Made by a program: the position numbers and the translations under genes | Assembly (NCBI GenBank): GCA_020847535.1 | Contig: JADLBU010000016.1 | Coordinates: 81,064 to 145,063 of the forward strand | Source: Phycisphaerales bacterium | Lineage (GTDB): Bacteria; Planctomycetota; Phycisphaerae; Phycisphaerales; UBA1924 | Direction of reading: 5' to 3' | DNA length: 64,000 nt | The notes under the pieces: generated by a model | The model's database searches: none | The model's input: only the letters and a program-made list of their open reading frames with translations | What the model was told of the DNA's origin: nothing | Shown: one piece after another, positions 8,769-16,600 of the stretch | Layout of the letters: each line of letters opens with the position of its first letter | Position numbering within the stretch: the first letter of the stretch is position 1

Positions 8769-9578
8769 ATGGCCGGCATGCCCCGCGAACCAGAAGCCTT
8801 TGCAGAAGCCGTCGCCGACATGCTCCGGAAACTCCAGCCGGCCTATGGCATCGAGCTGGTCGGGCCCCGGGAGCTCCTGGTCAACGGCCGGCGACTGGAC
8901 CTCGAAAACCTCCACAGGATGGTCACCCACGAGCCGGGCCGCGGCCGGGAGATCGTCGAGCACTACCTCGACCAGCTGTTCGCCGGGGATGCCTTCCAGA
9001 GCCTCTGCGCCTCCATCGACTTCGCCAAGCCCCGCATCATGCCCCGCATCCAGCCCCTGCGCATCTTCGAGCACCTCTCCCGCGAGATGGTCGCCCACGT
9101 CCCCTTCGTCAACGACACGGTCATTGTCTTCGTCACCGATCTGCCCCACATGACCGTCAGCATCACCACCGAGCAGTGCGTCCAGTGGAAGCTCTGCTCC
9201 GAGGAACTCGAGCTGATCGCCCGTGAAAACCTCGACCGCTACGCCCCCGAGCTCGAGATCCAGTTCGTCGAGAGCAAGGAAGGCGGAAAGGCCGCGATCG
9301 TCTGCGAGCACGATGGCTACGACGCCGCCCGGCTCCTCCTCAGCGACCTCCACCGCAAGCTCGCCCCGCGCCTCGGCGGCGATTTCTACGTCGCCACACC
9401 CGCCCGCGACATGTTCGTCGCCATGACCCCCGGCCCCGAGCCCTTCCTCGATCGCCTGCGCGACCGCATCATGCAGGACTATCGCCGCCTGCCGTACCCG
9501 ATCAGCTCCGAGCTGTTCCTGGTGACGCGCGATGGCGTCGCGGGGACCGAGCCGATCAAGGGGCAGGAAGCGGCCTGA
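8769..9578 (+). CDS. DUF1444 family protein
   Basis: A 269-residue cytosolic protein starting MAGMPREPEAFAEAV. The central part, LRIFEHLSREMVAHVPFV then NDTVIVFVTD, and a C-terminal GPEPFLDRLRDRI segment resemble the DUF1444 (YtpQ-like) family, whose members are about 265 residues and of unknown function. ATG 8769 is preferred to an upstream in-frame start at 8676 because AGAAGGG lies upstream and the extra 31 residues look unlike protein. Family assignment is by recollection of pattern and is moderate. Confidence 0.6.
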   Translation: MAGMPREPEAFAEAVADMLRKLQPAYGIELVGPRELLVNGRRLDLENLHRMVTHEPGRGREIVEHYLDQLFAGDAFQSLCASIDFAKPRIMPRIQPLRIFEHLSREMVAHVPFVNDTVIVFVTDLPHMTVSITTEQCVQWKLCSEELELIARENLDRYAPELEIQFVESKEGGKAAIVCEHDGYDAARLLLSDLHRKLAPRLGGDFYVATPARDMFVAMTPGPEPFLDRLRDRIMQDYRRLPYPISSELFLVTRDGVAGTEPIKGQEAA

Positions 9579-9589
9579 GATTCACAAAA

Positions 9590-9811
9590 CTAGTCGAGGA
9601 ATGACAGCGAAACCAGCTTCGTCACTCCGGCTGCCGTTTCGACTTGCTCAGTCCAGAAGCCTGGTATCGACCGCAGGCACGCGAAGAGCTGGGGCTGGGT
9701 GAACTTCTTCGGCGCGTTGACGTGCGCGTACTCCGAGAGGTGCCTGCGTCCGAGCTTGAGCGCCAGCCGCACCGTCCGGACCAGTTCCTGGTCCCGCGCG
9801 TCCACGATCAC
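9590..9811 (-). pseudogene. truncated transposase N-terminus
   Basis: The translated segment contains LGRRHLSEYAHVNAPKKFTQ followed by PQLFACL, which resembles the N-terminal region shared by a large group of IS4/IS5-like DDE transposases (pattern: basic, 'Y-x-H-x-x-S/A-P-x-x-F-T-x-x-Q-L-F-A'). After FACL the similarity stops and the frame ends about 27 residues later, far short of a full transposase. No terminal inverted repeats are seen. It sits between the DUF1444 gene and the L7/L12-like gene, on the opposite strand. Confidence 0.5.
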
Positions 9812-9883
9812 CCTCGCTCCCACCCCCCACGATAGACTGCATCCTCCGTGAGCCATGACACCGCTCGCCAAGGATGCCCCCTC

Positions 9884-10159
9884 ATGCCCCTCTTCGGCGG
9901 CCCATCCAGATCCGACCTGCTCGCCCTCTCCCGCCGGCTCGCCAACGTCGAAGCCAAGATCGATGCCATCATGCAGTCACTCGGTATCGAGCTGTCCGCC
10001 TCAACCAGCGATGGCAACGATGACATCCGCCAGCTCGTGCTCGCCAACGAGAAAATCAACGCGATCAAGCTCTATCGCCAGCGCACCGGCCTGGGCCTCA
10101 AGGAAGCCAAGGATGCCATTGATGCCTTCGAACGCGGCGAAGGCCCACTCGCGATCTGA
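9884..10159 (+). CDS. stand-alone ribosomal L7/L12 C-terminal-domain protein
   Basis: About 91 residues (MPLFGGPSRSDLLALSRRLA...). The last 45 residues (EKINAIKLYRQRTGLGLKEA, then KDAIDAFERGE) match the factor-binding C-terminal domain of bL12, which in bL12 contacts translation GTPases. The N-terminal dimerisation domain and hinge of true bL12 are absent, replaced by a short helical segment, so this is a paralogue rather than rplL. An in-frame GTG at 9848 lies 9 bases after a TAGACT box and could be the start of a leaderless form 12 residues longer. Similar small proteins exist in other bacteria; the function is unknown. Confidence 0.75.
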   Translation: MPLFGGPSRSDLLALSRRLANVEAKIDAIMQSLGIELSASTSDGNDDIRQLVLANEKINAIKLYRQRTGLGLKEAKDAIDAFERGEGPLAI

Positions 10160-10202
10160 TACCGCCCGTTACTCTCACGACCGCCTACATACTGGATTCC
10201 AC

Positions 10203-10230
10203 GTTCCCCGTCCCCCGCTCCCCATCCCCC
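10203..10230. repeat. degenerate heptamer tandem repeat (GNTCCCC type)
   Basis: Four 7-base units: GTTCCCC, GTCCCCC, GCTCCCC, ATCCCCC. It lies between the L7/L12-like gene and the GNAT gene, 30 bases before a second heptamer block with a different unit. Confidence 0.7.
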
Positions 10231-10260
10231 AATCACCCCACCACGTACTCCCCCTCCCGA

Positions 10261-10296
10261 TTTGAGCTTTGCCTCTTTGAGCCTTGAGCTTCCCCC
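10261..10296. repeat. degenerate heptamer tandem repeat (TTTGAGC type), touching the GNAT start codon
   Basis: Units TTTGAGC, TTTGCCT, CTTTGAGC, CTTGAGC and TTCCCCC run directly into the ATG at 10297. A block with the same unit order occurs at 53406-53440, right behind a stop codon. It leaves no room for a normal ribosome binding site. Confidence 0.7.
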
Positions 10297-11163
10297 ATGC
10301 CCATCTCCATCATCCCCGTCAAACCCGACCACATCCCCGCACTCGGCGAGATCTGCCACCTTGCCTTCAGCGCCCTCCAGGATCGCCACGGCGTCGAGCG
10401 CGATTTCGACACCGTTGAGATCGGACAGATGGTTATCTCCCTCTTCGCAACCCGGCCCGATATCGCCGGGTTCGCGGCGATCGACACCGACACCGGCAAG
10501 CTCCTGGGCTCCAACTTCCTGGCCTACTCCGATCCGGTCGCCGGCGTCGGCCCCATCACCATCCACCCCGATGAGCAATCCCGCGGCATCGGCCGGCTCC
10601 TCATGCTCGCCGTGATGGAAGAAGCTGAGCGCCGCGGGATCGCCCACGTCCGCCTCTTCCAGGAAACCATCAACACCTGCTCACTGTCCCTCTACACCAA
10701 GCTCGGCTTCGACTGGCGCGATGCCGCTTCGCTGATCAGGATCAATCCAGCCCCGAAGGATGATCCGCGCATCCGCCCCCTCACGACCGCCGATCTCCCC
10801 CTCGTCGATGAGATCTCGAAGCGCCACTACCACTCCACCCGCATCAAAGAGGTCGCCGACATGCTCCGACTGGGCTTCCCCGGCTTCGTGCTCGCCGATC
10901 GCCACCTCATCACCGGCTATTTCTTCCCAGGCCTCCTCGGCCACGGGTTCGCCGTCACCGATGAAGGGCTCGCCAGCCTTGTCACCCACTCCGCTCGCCA
11001 CGCGCCGCCGCAGTTCCACAAGGCGATCCTGCCGCTGAGCGAGAACAACCTCCACCGCGAACTGATGGCTCGCGGCTGCCGAAGCATCAAGATGTTCAAC
11101 TACATGACCTTGGGCCCCTGGCAGCCCCCAGCAGGCGCCTGGATGCCCTGCATCGGGATGTAG
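10297..11163 (+). CDS. GNAT family N-acetyltransferase
   Basis: A 288-residue protein. The first 150 residues form a complete GNAT fold with the acetyl-CoA pyrophosphate-binding motif A visible as DEQSRGIGRLLMLAVMEEA (residues about 89-107) and a following NxxSLxLYxKLGF motif B. The second half (from about residue 155, IRPLTTADLPLVDEI) looks like a second, more degenerate GNAT-like domain, so this may be a tandem-GNAT protein. Substrate unknown; cytosolic. Confidence 0.85.
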   Translation: MPISIIPVKPDHIPALGEICHLAFSALQDRHGVERDFDTVEIGQMVISLFATRPDIAGFAAIDTDTGKLLGSNFLAYSDPVAGVGPITIHPDEQSRGIGRLLMLAVMEEAERRGIAHVRLFQETINTCSLSLYTKLGFDWRDAASLIRINPAPKDDPRIRPLTTADLPLVDEISKRHYHSTRIKEVADMLRLGFPGFVLADRHLITGYFFPGLLGHGFAVTDEGLASLVTHSARHAPPQFHKAILPLSENNLHRELMARGCRSIKMFNYMTLGPWQPPAGAWMPCIGM

Positions 11164-11206
11164 ATCCACGTGCGATTACGGCGCGTGTACCGCCGTCCTG
11201 CTGCCC

Positions 11207-11235
11207 GTTCCTCGCTCCCGTTCGCCGTTCGCCCC
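11207..11235. repeat. degenerate heptamer tandem repeat (GTTCGCC type)
   Basis: Units GTTCCTC, GCTCCC, GTTCGCC, GTTCGCC and CCTC lie between the convergent GNAT gene and the membrane-protein gene, ending at the latter's stop codon. Confidence 0.55.
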
Positions 11236-11238
11236 TCT

Positions 11239-11799
11239 TCACTTCCCTGGCCACATCCACATGAACACCAGCCCCGTGATCACGCCATACGCGATCCCAT
11301 CCACGATGTTCGCCACGATCGTCCGCCGGTAGGCTCCGAACCAGATCATGTTCGGGATGAACGAGAAGCAGTACGTCAGGGTCCCCGCGGTCGCCACGAT
11401 CCGGAACACGTGCATTCCCTCGGGCGAACCCGTGATCGCGATCGATGCCAGGTACCCGATCCCCGCCGAAGCGCACAGGAAGACCAGGAAGGTCGCGAAC
11501 ATCTTTCCACCCATCGACATGGGTGTCTTCCACACGTACAGCATCCCCATCGGCCCGTGCTGCCAGGCCTCCTTCATCTCGGGCGAGTTGCGTTTCTCCG
11601 GCGTCTTGCAGTCCGGGAACCCATACACACCCGCCGGGATGTTCTGCGACTTCAGGAACGCCGTAAACCCCTTCTCATCGGGGAGTTCGATGTAGTCCTT
11701 CTTATGGTGCGGCATCGCCATCCACACGATCGCCGAGGCGATCCACACCGCCACCGCCGAAACCAGAATCGGAAGCCACAACGCCATGAATTCGGCCAT
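11239..11799 (-). CDS. integral membrane protein of unknown function
   Basis: A 186-residue protein with an N-terminal hydrophobic helix (residues 5-28), a soluble loop of about 70 residues, and three further hydrophobic segments (about 100-120, 130-152, 158-180). No catalytic motif is seen. The loop contains charged, Pro-rich sequence (MPHHKKDYIELPDEKGF). Similar proteins are common in planctomycete genomes as hypotheticals (recollection). It is followed 122 bases earlier on the map by the pseudopilin-like gene on the same strand. Confidence 0.7.
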   Translation of the reverse strand: MAEFMALWLPILVSAVAVWIASAIVWMAMPHHKKDYIELPDEKGFTAFLKSQNIPAGVYGFPDCKTPEKRNSPEMKEAWQHGPMGMLYVWKTPMSMGGKMFATFLVFLCASAGIGYLASIAITGSPEGMHVFRIVATAGTLTYCFSFIPNMIWFGAYRRTIVANIVDGIAYGVITGLVFMWMWPGK

Positions 11800-11887
11800 G
11801 GAATGACTCCTTCACTACATCCCATCGGCAGAGCGGTCAAGGATCAAACAACAATTGCCTGTCTCGCACCCGCGTTTCTTCACCAGC

Positions 11888-11915
11888 GCCCAGTGCCCAG
11901 TGCCTGATGCCCAGT
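11888..11915. repeat. degenerate heptamer tandem repeat (GCCCAGT type)
   Basis: Four exact 7-base units: GCCCAGT, GCCCAGT, GCCTGAT, GCCCAGT. It sits just behind the stop codon (11921-11923) of the minus-strand pseudopilin-like gene. Confidence 0.75.
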
Positions 11916-11920
11916 GTCTT

Positions 11921-12331
11921 CTAATACGGCAACGTATCCGTGTACTTCTTGTCATCCTCGGTCTTGACCTCCCCATCCGGCCCCGCCGAGTGGTAGGTCA
12001 CGACCGTCTTGCCGTTCTTCTCTTCGAAGGAGAGCGTCATCTCCTTCCCCCAAGGATCGTTGAACGCCCCCGGCGATTCCATGTCCGCCGGTTCCTTCGG
12101 CAGCTTCTTGTTGCTCTCGCGATACATCGCGATCAGCATCGACATCTGCCCGACCTGGATCTCGCGCGCCATCTCCTGCCCGCGATCCTTGGTCCTCTTG
12201 ACCTCCCCCATGTACGCCTTGCCGCCCCCCATGTTGCCGAACATGAGGTACAAGGCGATCGCCAAGGCGATCAGGATGACGAGGATCAGGATGCCGTTGC
12301 CGCGGCGGGTGGGTAGGGAGAAATGAACCAT
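11921..12331 (-). CDS. single-pass membrane protein with pseudopilin (GspG)-like C-terminus
   Basis: About 136 residues starting MVHFSLPTRRGNG. One strongly hydrophobic helix follows (ILILVILIALAIALYLMF), then a soluble domain whose end (DPWGKEM, YHSAGPDGEVKTEDD) looks like the C-terminal signature of type II secretion major pseudopilins, which bind calcium there. The prepilin peptidase site (Gly-Phe-x-x-x-Glu) is missing: the helix has no Glu at position +5. It may be a diverged pseudopilin relative anchored permanently in the membrane. No other secretion genes are nearby. Confidence 0.6.
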   Translation of the reverse strand: MVHFSLPTRRGNGILILVILIALAIALYLMFGNMGGGKAYMGEVKRTKDRGQEMAREIQVGQMSMLIAMYRESNKKLPKEPADMESPGAFNDPWGKEMTLSFEEKNGKTVVTYHSAGPDGEVKTEDDKKYTDTLPY

Positions 12332-12352
12332 GTCCAAAGTATAACGCATCCC

Positions 12353-12385
12353 CGAACGAGCCCGCAGCGCAAGCAAGGGCATTCC
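12353..12385 (+). repeat. REP copy, left of the RAYT gene
   Basis: Begins GAACGAGCCCGCAGCGCAAG and continues to GGGCATT. A copy with about 85 percent identity lies inverted at 13099-13143, on the other side of the transposase gene at 12537-13010. REP pairs in inverted orientation around their own RAYT gene are a known arrangement. Confidence 0.6.
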
Positions 12386-12536
12386 CGCCCCCGCAAGTCA
12401 CGTGCATCCGCTACGAGGATTTCGGCCCTCGTGCGAAAAGGAGAAAGAGCCCTCTTGCCCCCACCGCACATCCATCAGTTCACCGCACCGACCGCGACCA
12501 TTCTTCGGTATGATTTCTCCCGAATTCGGGGGTCGA

Positions 12537-13010
12537 ATGTCCGCACCTGCCTACTTCCTGACATGGTCCTGCTACGGCACATGGCTCCACGGCGACGCCC
12601 GCGGCTCGGTCGATTCAGGCTCCAACCAGCGCGGCACGCCGCCTCTTTCCCCCGATTCCCGCCGTAGACAATCTGAATCCGAGCGGATGCGATACCCGCA
12701 TGTCCTGCGCTCCGCGGAAGCACGCATCTTGATCGCCAAAACCATCGAGGCCCACTGCCAGGTCCGCAAGTGGACCCTGCTCGCCGTCAATGTCCGCTCA
12801 AGTCACGTTCATGTGGTCGTCGACTGCCACGAATCCGCCCCGCCCGAACGAGCCATGGAGCAATTCAAATCCTGGTCAACCCGCTGCCTCCGCGAAGCAG
12901 GTTACGCACTCCCCGATCAGAAGTCCTGGACCGAGCACGGCAGCACGCGATGAATCAACCACGCGGCCGGGCTGGAGGCGGCAATCAGGTACGTGAACGA
13001 AGCGCAGTAG
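12537..13010 (+). pseudogene. REP-associated tyrosine transposase (RAYT, Y1 family), interrupted by one in-frame stop
   Basis: The frame from ATG 12537 encodes YFLTWSCYGTWLHGD near its start and NVRSSHVHVVVDC in the middle; the latter holds the His-hydrophobic-His metal site of Y1/HUH single-strand transposases. At 12951-12953 a TGA interrupts HGSTR-stop-INHAAGLEAAIRYVNEAQ, and the frame continues unshifted to a TAG at 13008-13010. The usual family ending has Trp or another aromatic after STR, so a TGG-to-TGA change is the simplest explanation. The truncated 138-residue product would lack only the last about 19 residues and might keep some activity. The gene is flanked by inverted REP copies. 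Confidence 0.8.
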
Positions 13011-13098
13011 ACACCTCTTCGCAACGAGCACGACGTGCAAGCAAAAGCACATGCCTTCGGCGAGTTGTCGCCGACCGCATCCCGATTCGACTCCCATC

Positions 13099-13143
13099 AG
13101 CGACGAGCCCCAACGCCCTCGCTTGCGCGTCGGGCTCGTTCCA
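13099..13143 (-). repeat. REP copy, right of the RAYT gene (inverted)
   Basis: Read on the minus strand it begins GAACGAGCCCGACGCGCAAG, closely matching the copy at 12353, and closes with GGGGCTCG, which pairs with the CGAGCCC near its start. It also lies just behind the stop of the mutase gene, where the hairpin could act as a transcription end signal. Confidence 0.65.
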
Positions 13144-13149
13144 TCTCCA

Positions 13150-15078
13150 CTACCACTCAGGCCCCCCCGAGTACCTCCCATAAATATCCGCCATCGCCTG
13201 CACCATCTCCCCAAGCGTGCAGTTCGCCAACGACCCCTCCACCAGCGCCGGCATCACGTTGGTCGCGTGCAACCCCCACGATGCCGGGTTGCTCGTGGCG
13301 GGCGCATGATCCTTCCCGCCCGGTCCCCCGATCGCCAATAGCCCCAGAGAGTGCCGCGGCGCCTTCCCTTGGCAGACATCCCGGATGTTGTCCAAGGCCT
13401 TCGCAACCACACCCGCATCCCGCCGCTGCTTGAACGCGGCGAGCCGGGAGCACTGATCCGTCTCGACCTCGTGCGAGATCTGCAGGATCTCGATCGGCCG
13501 CTTCTCATCGTTATCCACGTACGCGTTAACCCCGACGATGATCCGGTCCCCCGCCTCGCACTCCTCGCTGAAGCGGTACGAAGCCTCGGCGATCTGGCGG
13601 CGGAAGTACCCGCGATTGATCCCGTTGATGCACGACCTCCCGAACGATGATCGCGGTTCATACGCCGGATGCTTGCTGAGATCGGCGATCTCTTCCTGCT
13701 TTCCCCTTTGCCCTTTGCCCGTTTGCCCTTTGTACTCACCCATCCGATCGATCTCATCAATGTAGTTGAGCGCCTCCCGCTCCATCGTGTCCGTCAGCTG
13801 CTCGATGAACCACGAGCCCCCGAGCGGATCGGCGACCCGTGTGATCCCCGTCTCGTGCGCCAGGATCTGCTGCGTCCGCAGCGCCACAGTCACCGCCTGC
13901 TCCGTCGGCAGCCCCAGCGTCTCATCCATCGAGTCCGTGTGCAGCGACTGGCACCCGCCCAGCGCGGCCGACATCGCCTGGAACGCGACCCGCACGATGT
14001 TGTTCAAAGGCTGCTGCTCCGTGAGCGAGCACCCCGCCGTCTGCACATGCGTCTTCATGAACCAGGAGCGATCGCTCTTGGCCCCGTATCGCCCGCGCAT
14101 CATCCGCGCCCAGATCCGCCGCGCTGCCCGCAGCTTGCACAGCTCCTCGAAGAACTCGTTGTGGCTGTTGAAGAAGAACGAGAGCCGCGGCGCAAAGCTG
14201 TCGAGATCCAGCCCCCGCTCCACGCACGCCTCGACGTACTCCATCCCATCACGCAGCGTGAACGCCAGCTCCTGGGTCGCCGTCGATCCCGCCTCGCGGA
14301 TGTGATACCCCGAGATCGAAACGCTGTTCCACCTGGGAACGAACCGGCTCTGGAACTCGATGGTGTCCACCACCAATTTCACGCTCGGCTCAGGAGGGTA
14401 AATGAACTCGTTCTGCGAGTGGAACTCCTTGAGAATGTCGTTCTGCAGCGTCCCGCCCAGCGTGTCCCACGAAATCCCCCGCTGGATCGCGTGCCCCAGG
14501 TACATCGCCCAGATCACCGCCGCCGGTCCGTTGATCGTCTGCGAGACCGTCACCTGGCCGACGGGAATATCCGCATAAAGCCGGTGCATGTCCTCGATCG
14601 TGTCGATCGCCACCCCGCACCGCCCCACCTCACCCACCGACAACTCATCATCCGAATCGCGCCCCATCAACGTCGGCAGGTCGAACGCCGTCGAGAGCCC
14701 CGTGTTCGCCTTCGTCCCCTTGGCCGCCTCCAGCAGGTACTTGAACCGCCGATTGGTGTCATCCGCCGATCCAAACCCCGCGAACTGCCGCATCGTCCAT
14801 AGTCGAGTCCGGTATCCCTCCGGAAATAGCCCCCGCGTGTACGGATATTGCCCCGGCGGCGGCACATCCCGGTCCAGGTTCCCCGACTTCAGCGATTCGG
14901 GCGTCGGATACGCCGCGGACGAACCCGCCGGCTTCTGCGTCTCAGGCCCGTAAGAAGGGTTCAGCACCAGCCCCGAGATCGTGACGGCGTTGGGATCAAC
15001 CACCGGCGCTGGCCCGCGATGGGCAGAAGTCGTAATCGCGGGTTCAGTAGACGTCGGACGACTGGATGTGGTGGACAT
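13150..15078 (-). CDS. methylmalonyl-CoA mutase large subunit (catalytic domain only), with a translated repeat insert
   Basis: A 642-residue protein matching the catalytic barrel of acyl-CoA mutases (methylmalonyl-CoA to succinyl-CoA, adenosylcobalamin-dependent). Visible family segments: YPYTRGLFPEGYR, TGLSTAFDLPTLMG, GGCQSLHTDSMDETLGLP and DPLGGSW. The B12-binding C-terminal domain is absent, so a separate small subunit must supply it; none is in this window. ATG 15078 has GGAGG just upstream. At residues about 449-463 there is KGQTGKGQRGKQEE, which is not part of the family and is encoded by a heptamer repeat also found in the decarboxylase gene. Isobutyryl-CoA or ethylmalonyl-CoA mutase remain possible. 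Confidence 0.9.
   Translation of the reverse strand: MSTTSSRPTSTEPAITTSAHRGPAPVVDPNAVTISGLVLNPSYGPETQKPAGSSAAYPTPESLKSGNLDRDVPPPGQYPYTRGLFPEGYRTRLWTMRQFAGFGSADDTNRRFKYLLEAAKGTKANTGLSTAFDLPTLMGRDSDDELSVGEVGRCGVAIDTIEDMHRLYADIPVGQVTVSQTINGPAAVIWAMYLGHAIQRGISWDTLGGTLQNDILKEFHSQNEFIYPPEPSVKLVVDTIEFQSRFVPRWNSVSISGYHIREAGSTATQELAFTLRDGMEYVEACVERGLDLDSFAPRLSFFFNSHNEFFEELCKLRAARRIWARMMRGRYGAKSDRSWFMKTHVQTAGCSLTEQQPLNNIVRVAFQAMSAALGGCQSLHTDSMDETLGLPTEQAVTVALRTQQILAHETGITRVADPLGGSWFIEQLTDTMEREALNYIDEIDRMGEYKGQTGKGQRGKQEEIADLSKHPAYEPRSSFGRSCINGINRGYFRRQIAEASYRFSEECEAGDRIIVGVNAYVDNDEKRPIEILQISHEVETDQCSRLAAFKQRRDAGVVAKALDNIRDVCQGKAPRHSLGLLAIGGPGGKDHAPATSNPASWGLHATNVMPALVEGSLANCTLGEMVQAMADIYGRYSGGPEW
13692..13732. 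repeat. heptamer repeat block inside the mutase gene
   Basis: On the plus strand: CCCTTTG, CCCTTTG, CCCGTTTG, CCCTTTG. On the coding (minus) strand it is read in frame as KGQTGKGQR and continues KQEE. The block at 17727-17762 in the decarboxylase gene is nearly the same and is read in the same frame. Confidence 0.85.
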
Positions 15079-15250
15079 ACAGAGCCTCCAAGGCGCAAAG
15101 GCCGGAATCAAGACCAAGCAACGGCATCCGCCGTGCGATTGCAGAACGGAGCCCTCAGCCCTGTAGTTTATTCGGGTGGCCCCCCCAAAGAGCACCCCGC
15201 CCCCCAGCCATCCCTCTCCGTCTCAAAAATGGTCCGGACGCGATGCAGCC

Positions 15251-16531
15251 CTAGCAACCGGCCTCGAATGCAAGTACGAACGAAGTGAAGTCCTCGATGT
15301 CCACAAACCCCGACTCGTCAAAATCCGCCTCGTCGATTCCGGCCTCGAACGCGAGCACGAATGCCGTGTAGTCCTCGATGTCAACGAACCCCGAGCCGTC
15401 GAAATCGGAAGGGCAACCGGCGGGAAGCCGGATGATCCAGCCTACGAACACCTGCCCGAATTCTTCGTGGAACCGTTCTGCTTCGCCTGCGATGACCGCC
15501 CCGTCCGCCGAGATGCTCGGCGTTCCCAGGTAGTAGACCTGATTGCTGATGTCGATGCCGTAGTCGGTGAGCAGCAACTCCGGAATCGAGCGCATGCCGC
15601 TCGACGCCGTCCAAAGAAATGTCTCGTGGTAGTTAGAGGGTCGAGTCGTCGTTCCAACGACCACGCCGTTCTCACTGATGTCGGTCGCAGTCCCGTACTG
15701 GCCACCCATGTTCCCGAGCACCTCAAAGCCCAAGGCGGCGGTCCAGACGAACGGCTCATAGGAGCCGTCCGACTTGCTCAAACTTCCCACGATGACGGAC
15801 CCGTCACCATTCGTCGCTCGGGCATGGCCGCTCACGTACCCCGGAGGAAGCGGTCCAAGCGCTTGCATCCCGTTCGCGGCGGTCCATCGGATCGGCATCC
15901 TTCCACCTGACGAAGCAGATGAACCGACAATGACCAGTCCGTCGGCGCTGACGCCCGATGCCGAGGACGTTGACCCACCGGAAAGGAAACCGAGATTGAC
16001 CATCCCGGTCGCCGCGGTCCAGCGAAAAGCCTTTGCCAACTCGCCCGTGTTCGTACCGTACGTTGTGCCGACGATCACCGCGCCGGACGCGTCCACGCCC
16101 TGTGCCACACCTTGCACCTGACCGGCGGGTAGTATGCCCAGGTCGACGATGCCGGCCGACGGCGTCCAGCGCAGCGGCCTCGCCCAACCGATGTGAGCCG
16201 CTCGATAACTCCCGACAAGGACGGAGCCATCACGATTTGACGCCGAGAACGAGGTCGGTCCACCGGGATCTCCCGCCCAGGACCCGTGTGCTTGTAATCC
16301 GCCGGAAGAGGTCCAACTCACCGCCTCGTCCTGAAAATCATGGTTGATGTATTGACCGAAACACACGAGCCCATCCTTCGACACTCCTTGAAAATACAAA
16401 AAAGGAAATGGCATCTCTTCAGGGGCGCCGATCACCTCGAACGACTGCGCCGCCGCGCGTTCTGGCCACAATGTGATGCAGCAAAGGCAAACCGCCGCCA
16501 TCAAAGTCAGACGATGCTGGCCGAAGTACAT
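15251..16531 (-). CDS. secreted HAF-repeat propeller with GC-type dockerin module
   Basis: A 426-residue exported protein. Residues 1-28 form a signal peptide (hydrophobic stretch, then ERAAAQS). The body has about six copies of the HAF-type repeat (pattern: xDLGxLxGGxxSxAxGVxxDGxxxVG, with xWTAxxGM between), which fold as beta-propeller blades. The end holds two calcium-loop motifs, DFDGSGFVDIEDYTAFV and DFDESGFVDIEDFTSFV, bracketed by CPSD and a final FEAGC; this is the ending annotated elsewhere as a GC-type dockerin. ATG 16531 follows AAGGAGGT. Probably cell-surface; ligand unknown. Confidence 0.85.
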   Translation of the reverse strand: MYFGQHRLTLMAAVCLCCITLWPERAAAQSFEVIGAPEEMPFPFLYFQGVSKDGLVCFGQYINHDFQDEAVSWTSSGGLQAHGSWAGDPGGPTSFSASNRDGSVLVGSYRAAHIGWARPLRWTPSAGIVDLGILPAGQVQGVAQGVDASGAVIVGTTYGTNTGELAKAFRWTAATGMVNLGFLSGGSTSSASGVSADGLVIVGSSASSGGRMPIRWTAANGMQALGPLPPGYVSGHARATNGDGSVIVGSLSKSDGSYEPFVWTAALGFEVLGNMGGQYGTATDISENGVVVGTTTRPSNYHETFLWTASSGMRSIPELLLTDYGIDISNQVYYLGTPSISADGAVIAGEAERFHEEFGQVFVGWIIRLPAGCPSDFDGSGFVDIEDYTAFVLAFEAGIDEADFDESGFVDIEDFTSFVLAFEAGC

Positions 16532-16600
16532 ACCCACCTCCTTCGCGATCTTGCAGTATGCAGTATATTGATCGTTGCGACTGCGTCAACCCGACCGTAC

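Noticed and set aside
12951..12953. TGA in the RAYT gene as selenocysteine
   Set aside because: No SECIS-like hairpin directly behind it, and the family has Trp or another aromatic residue here; a nonsense change is simpler.
13669..14802. Plus-strand frame of 377 codons opposite the mutase
   Set aside because: Arg/Leu-rich shadow; no motif; the mutase frame is certain.
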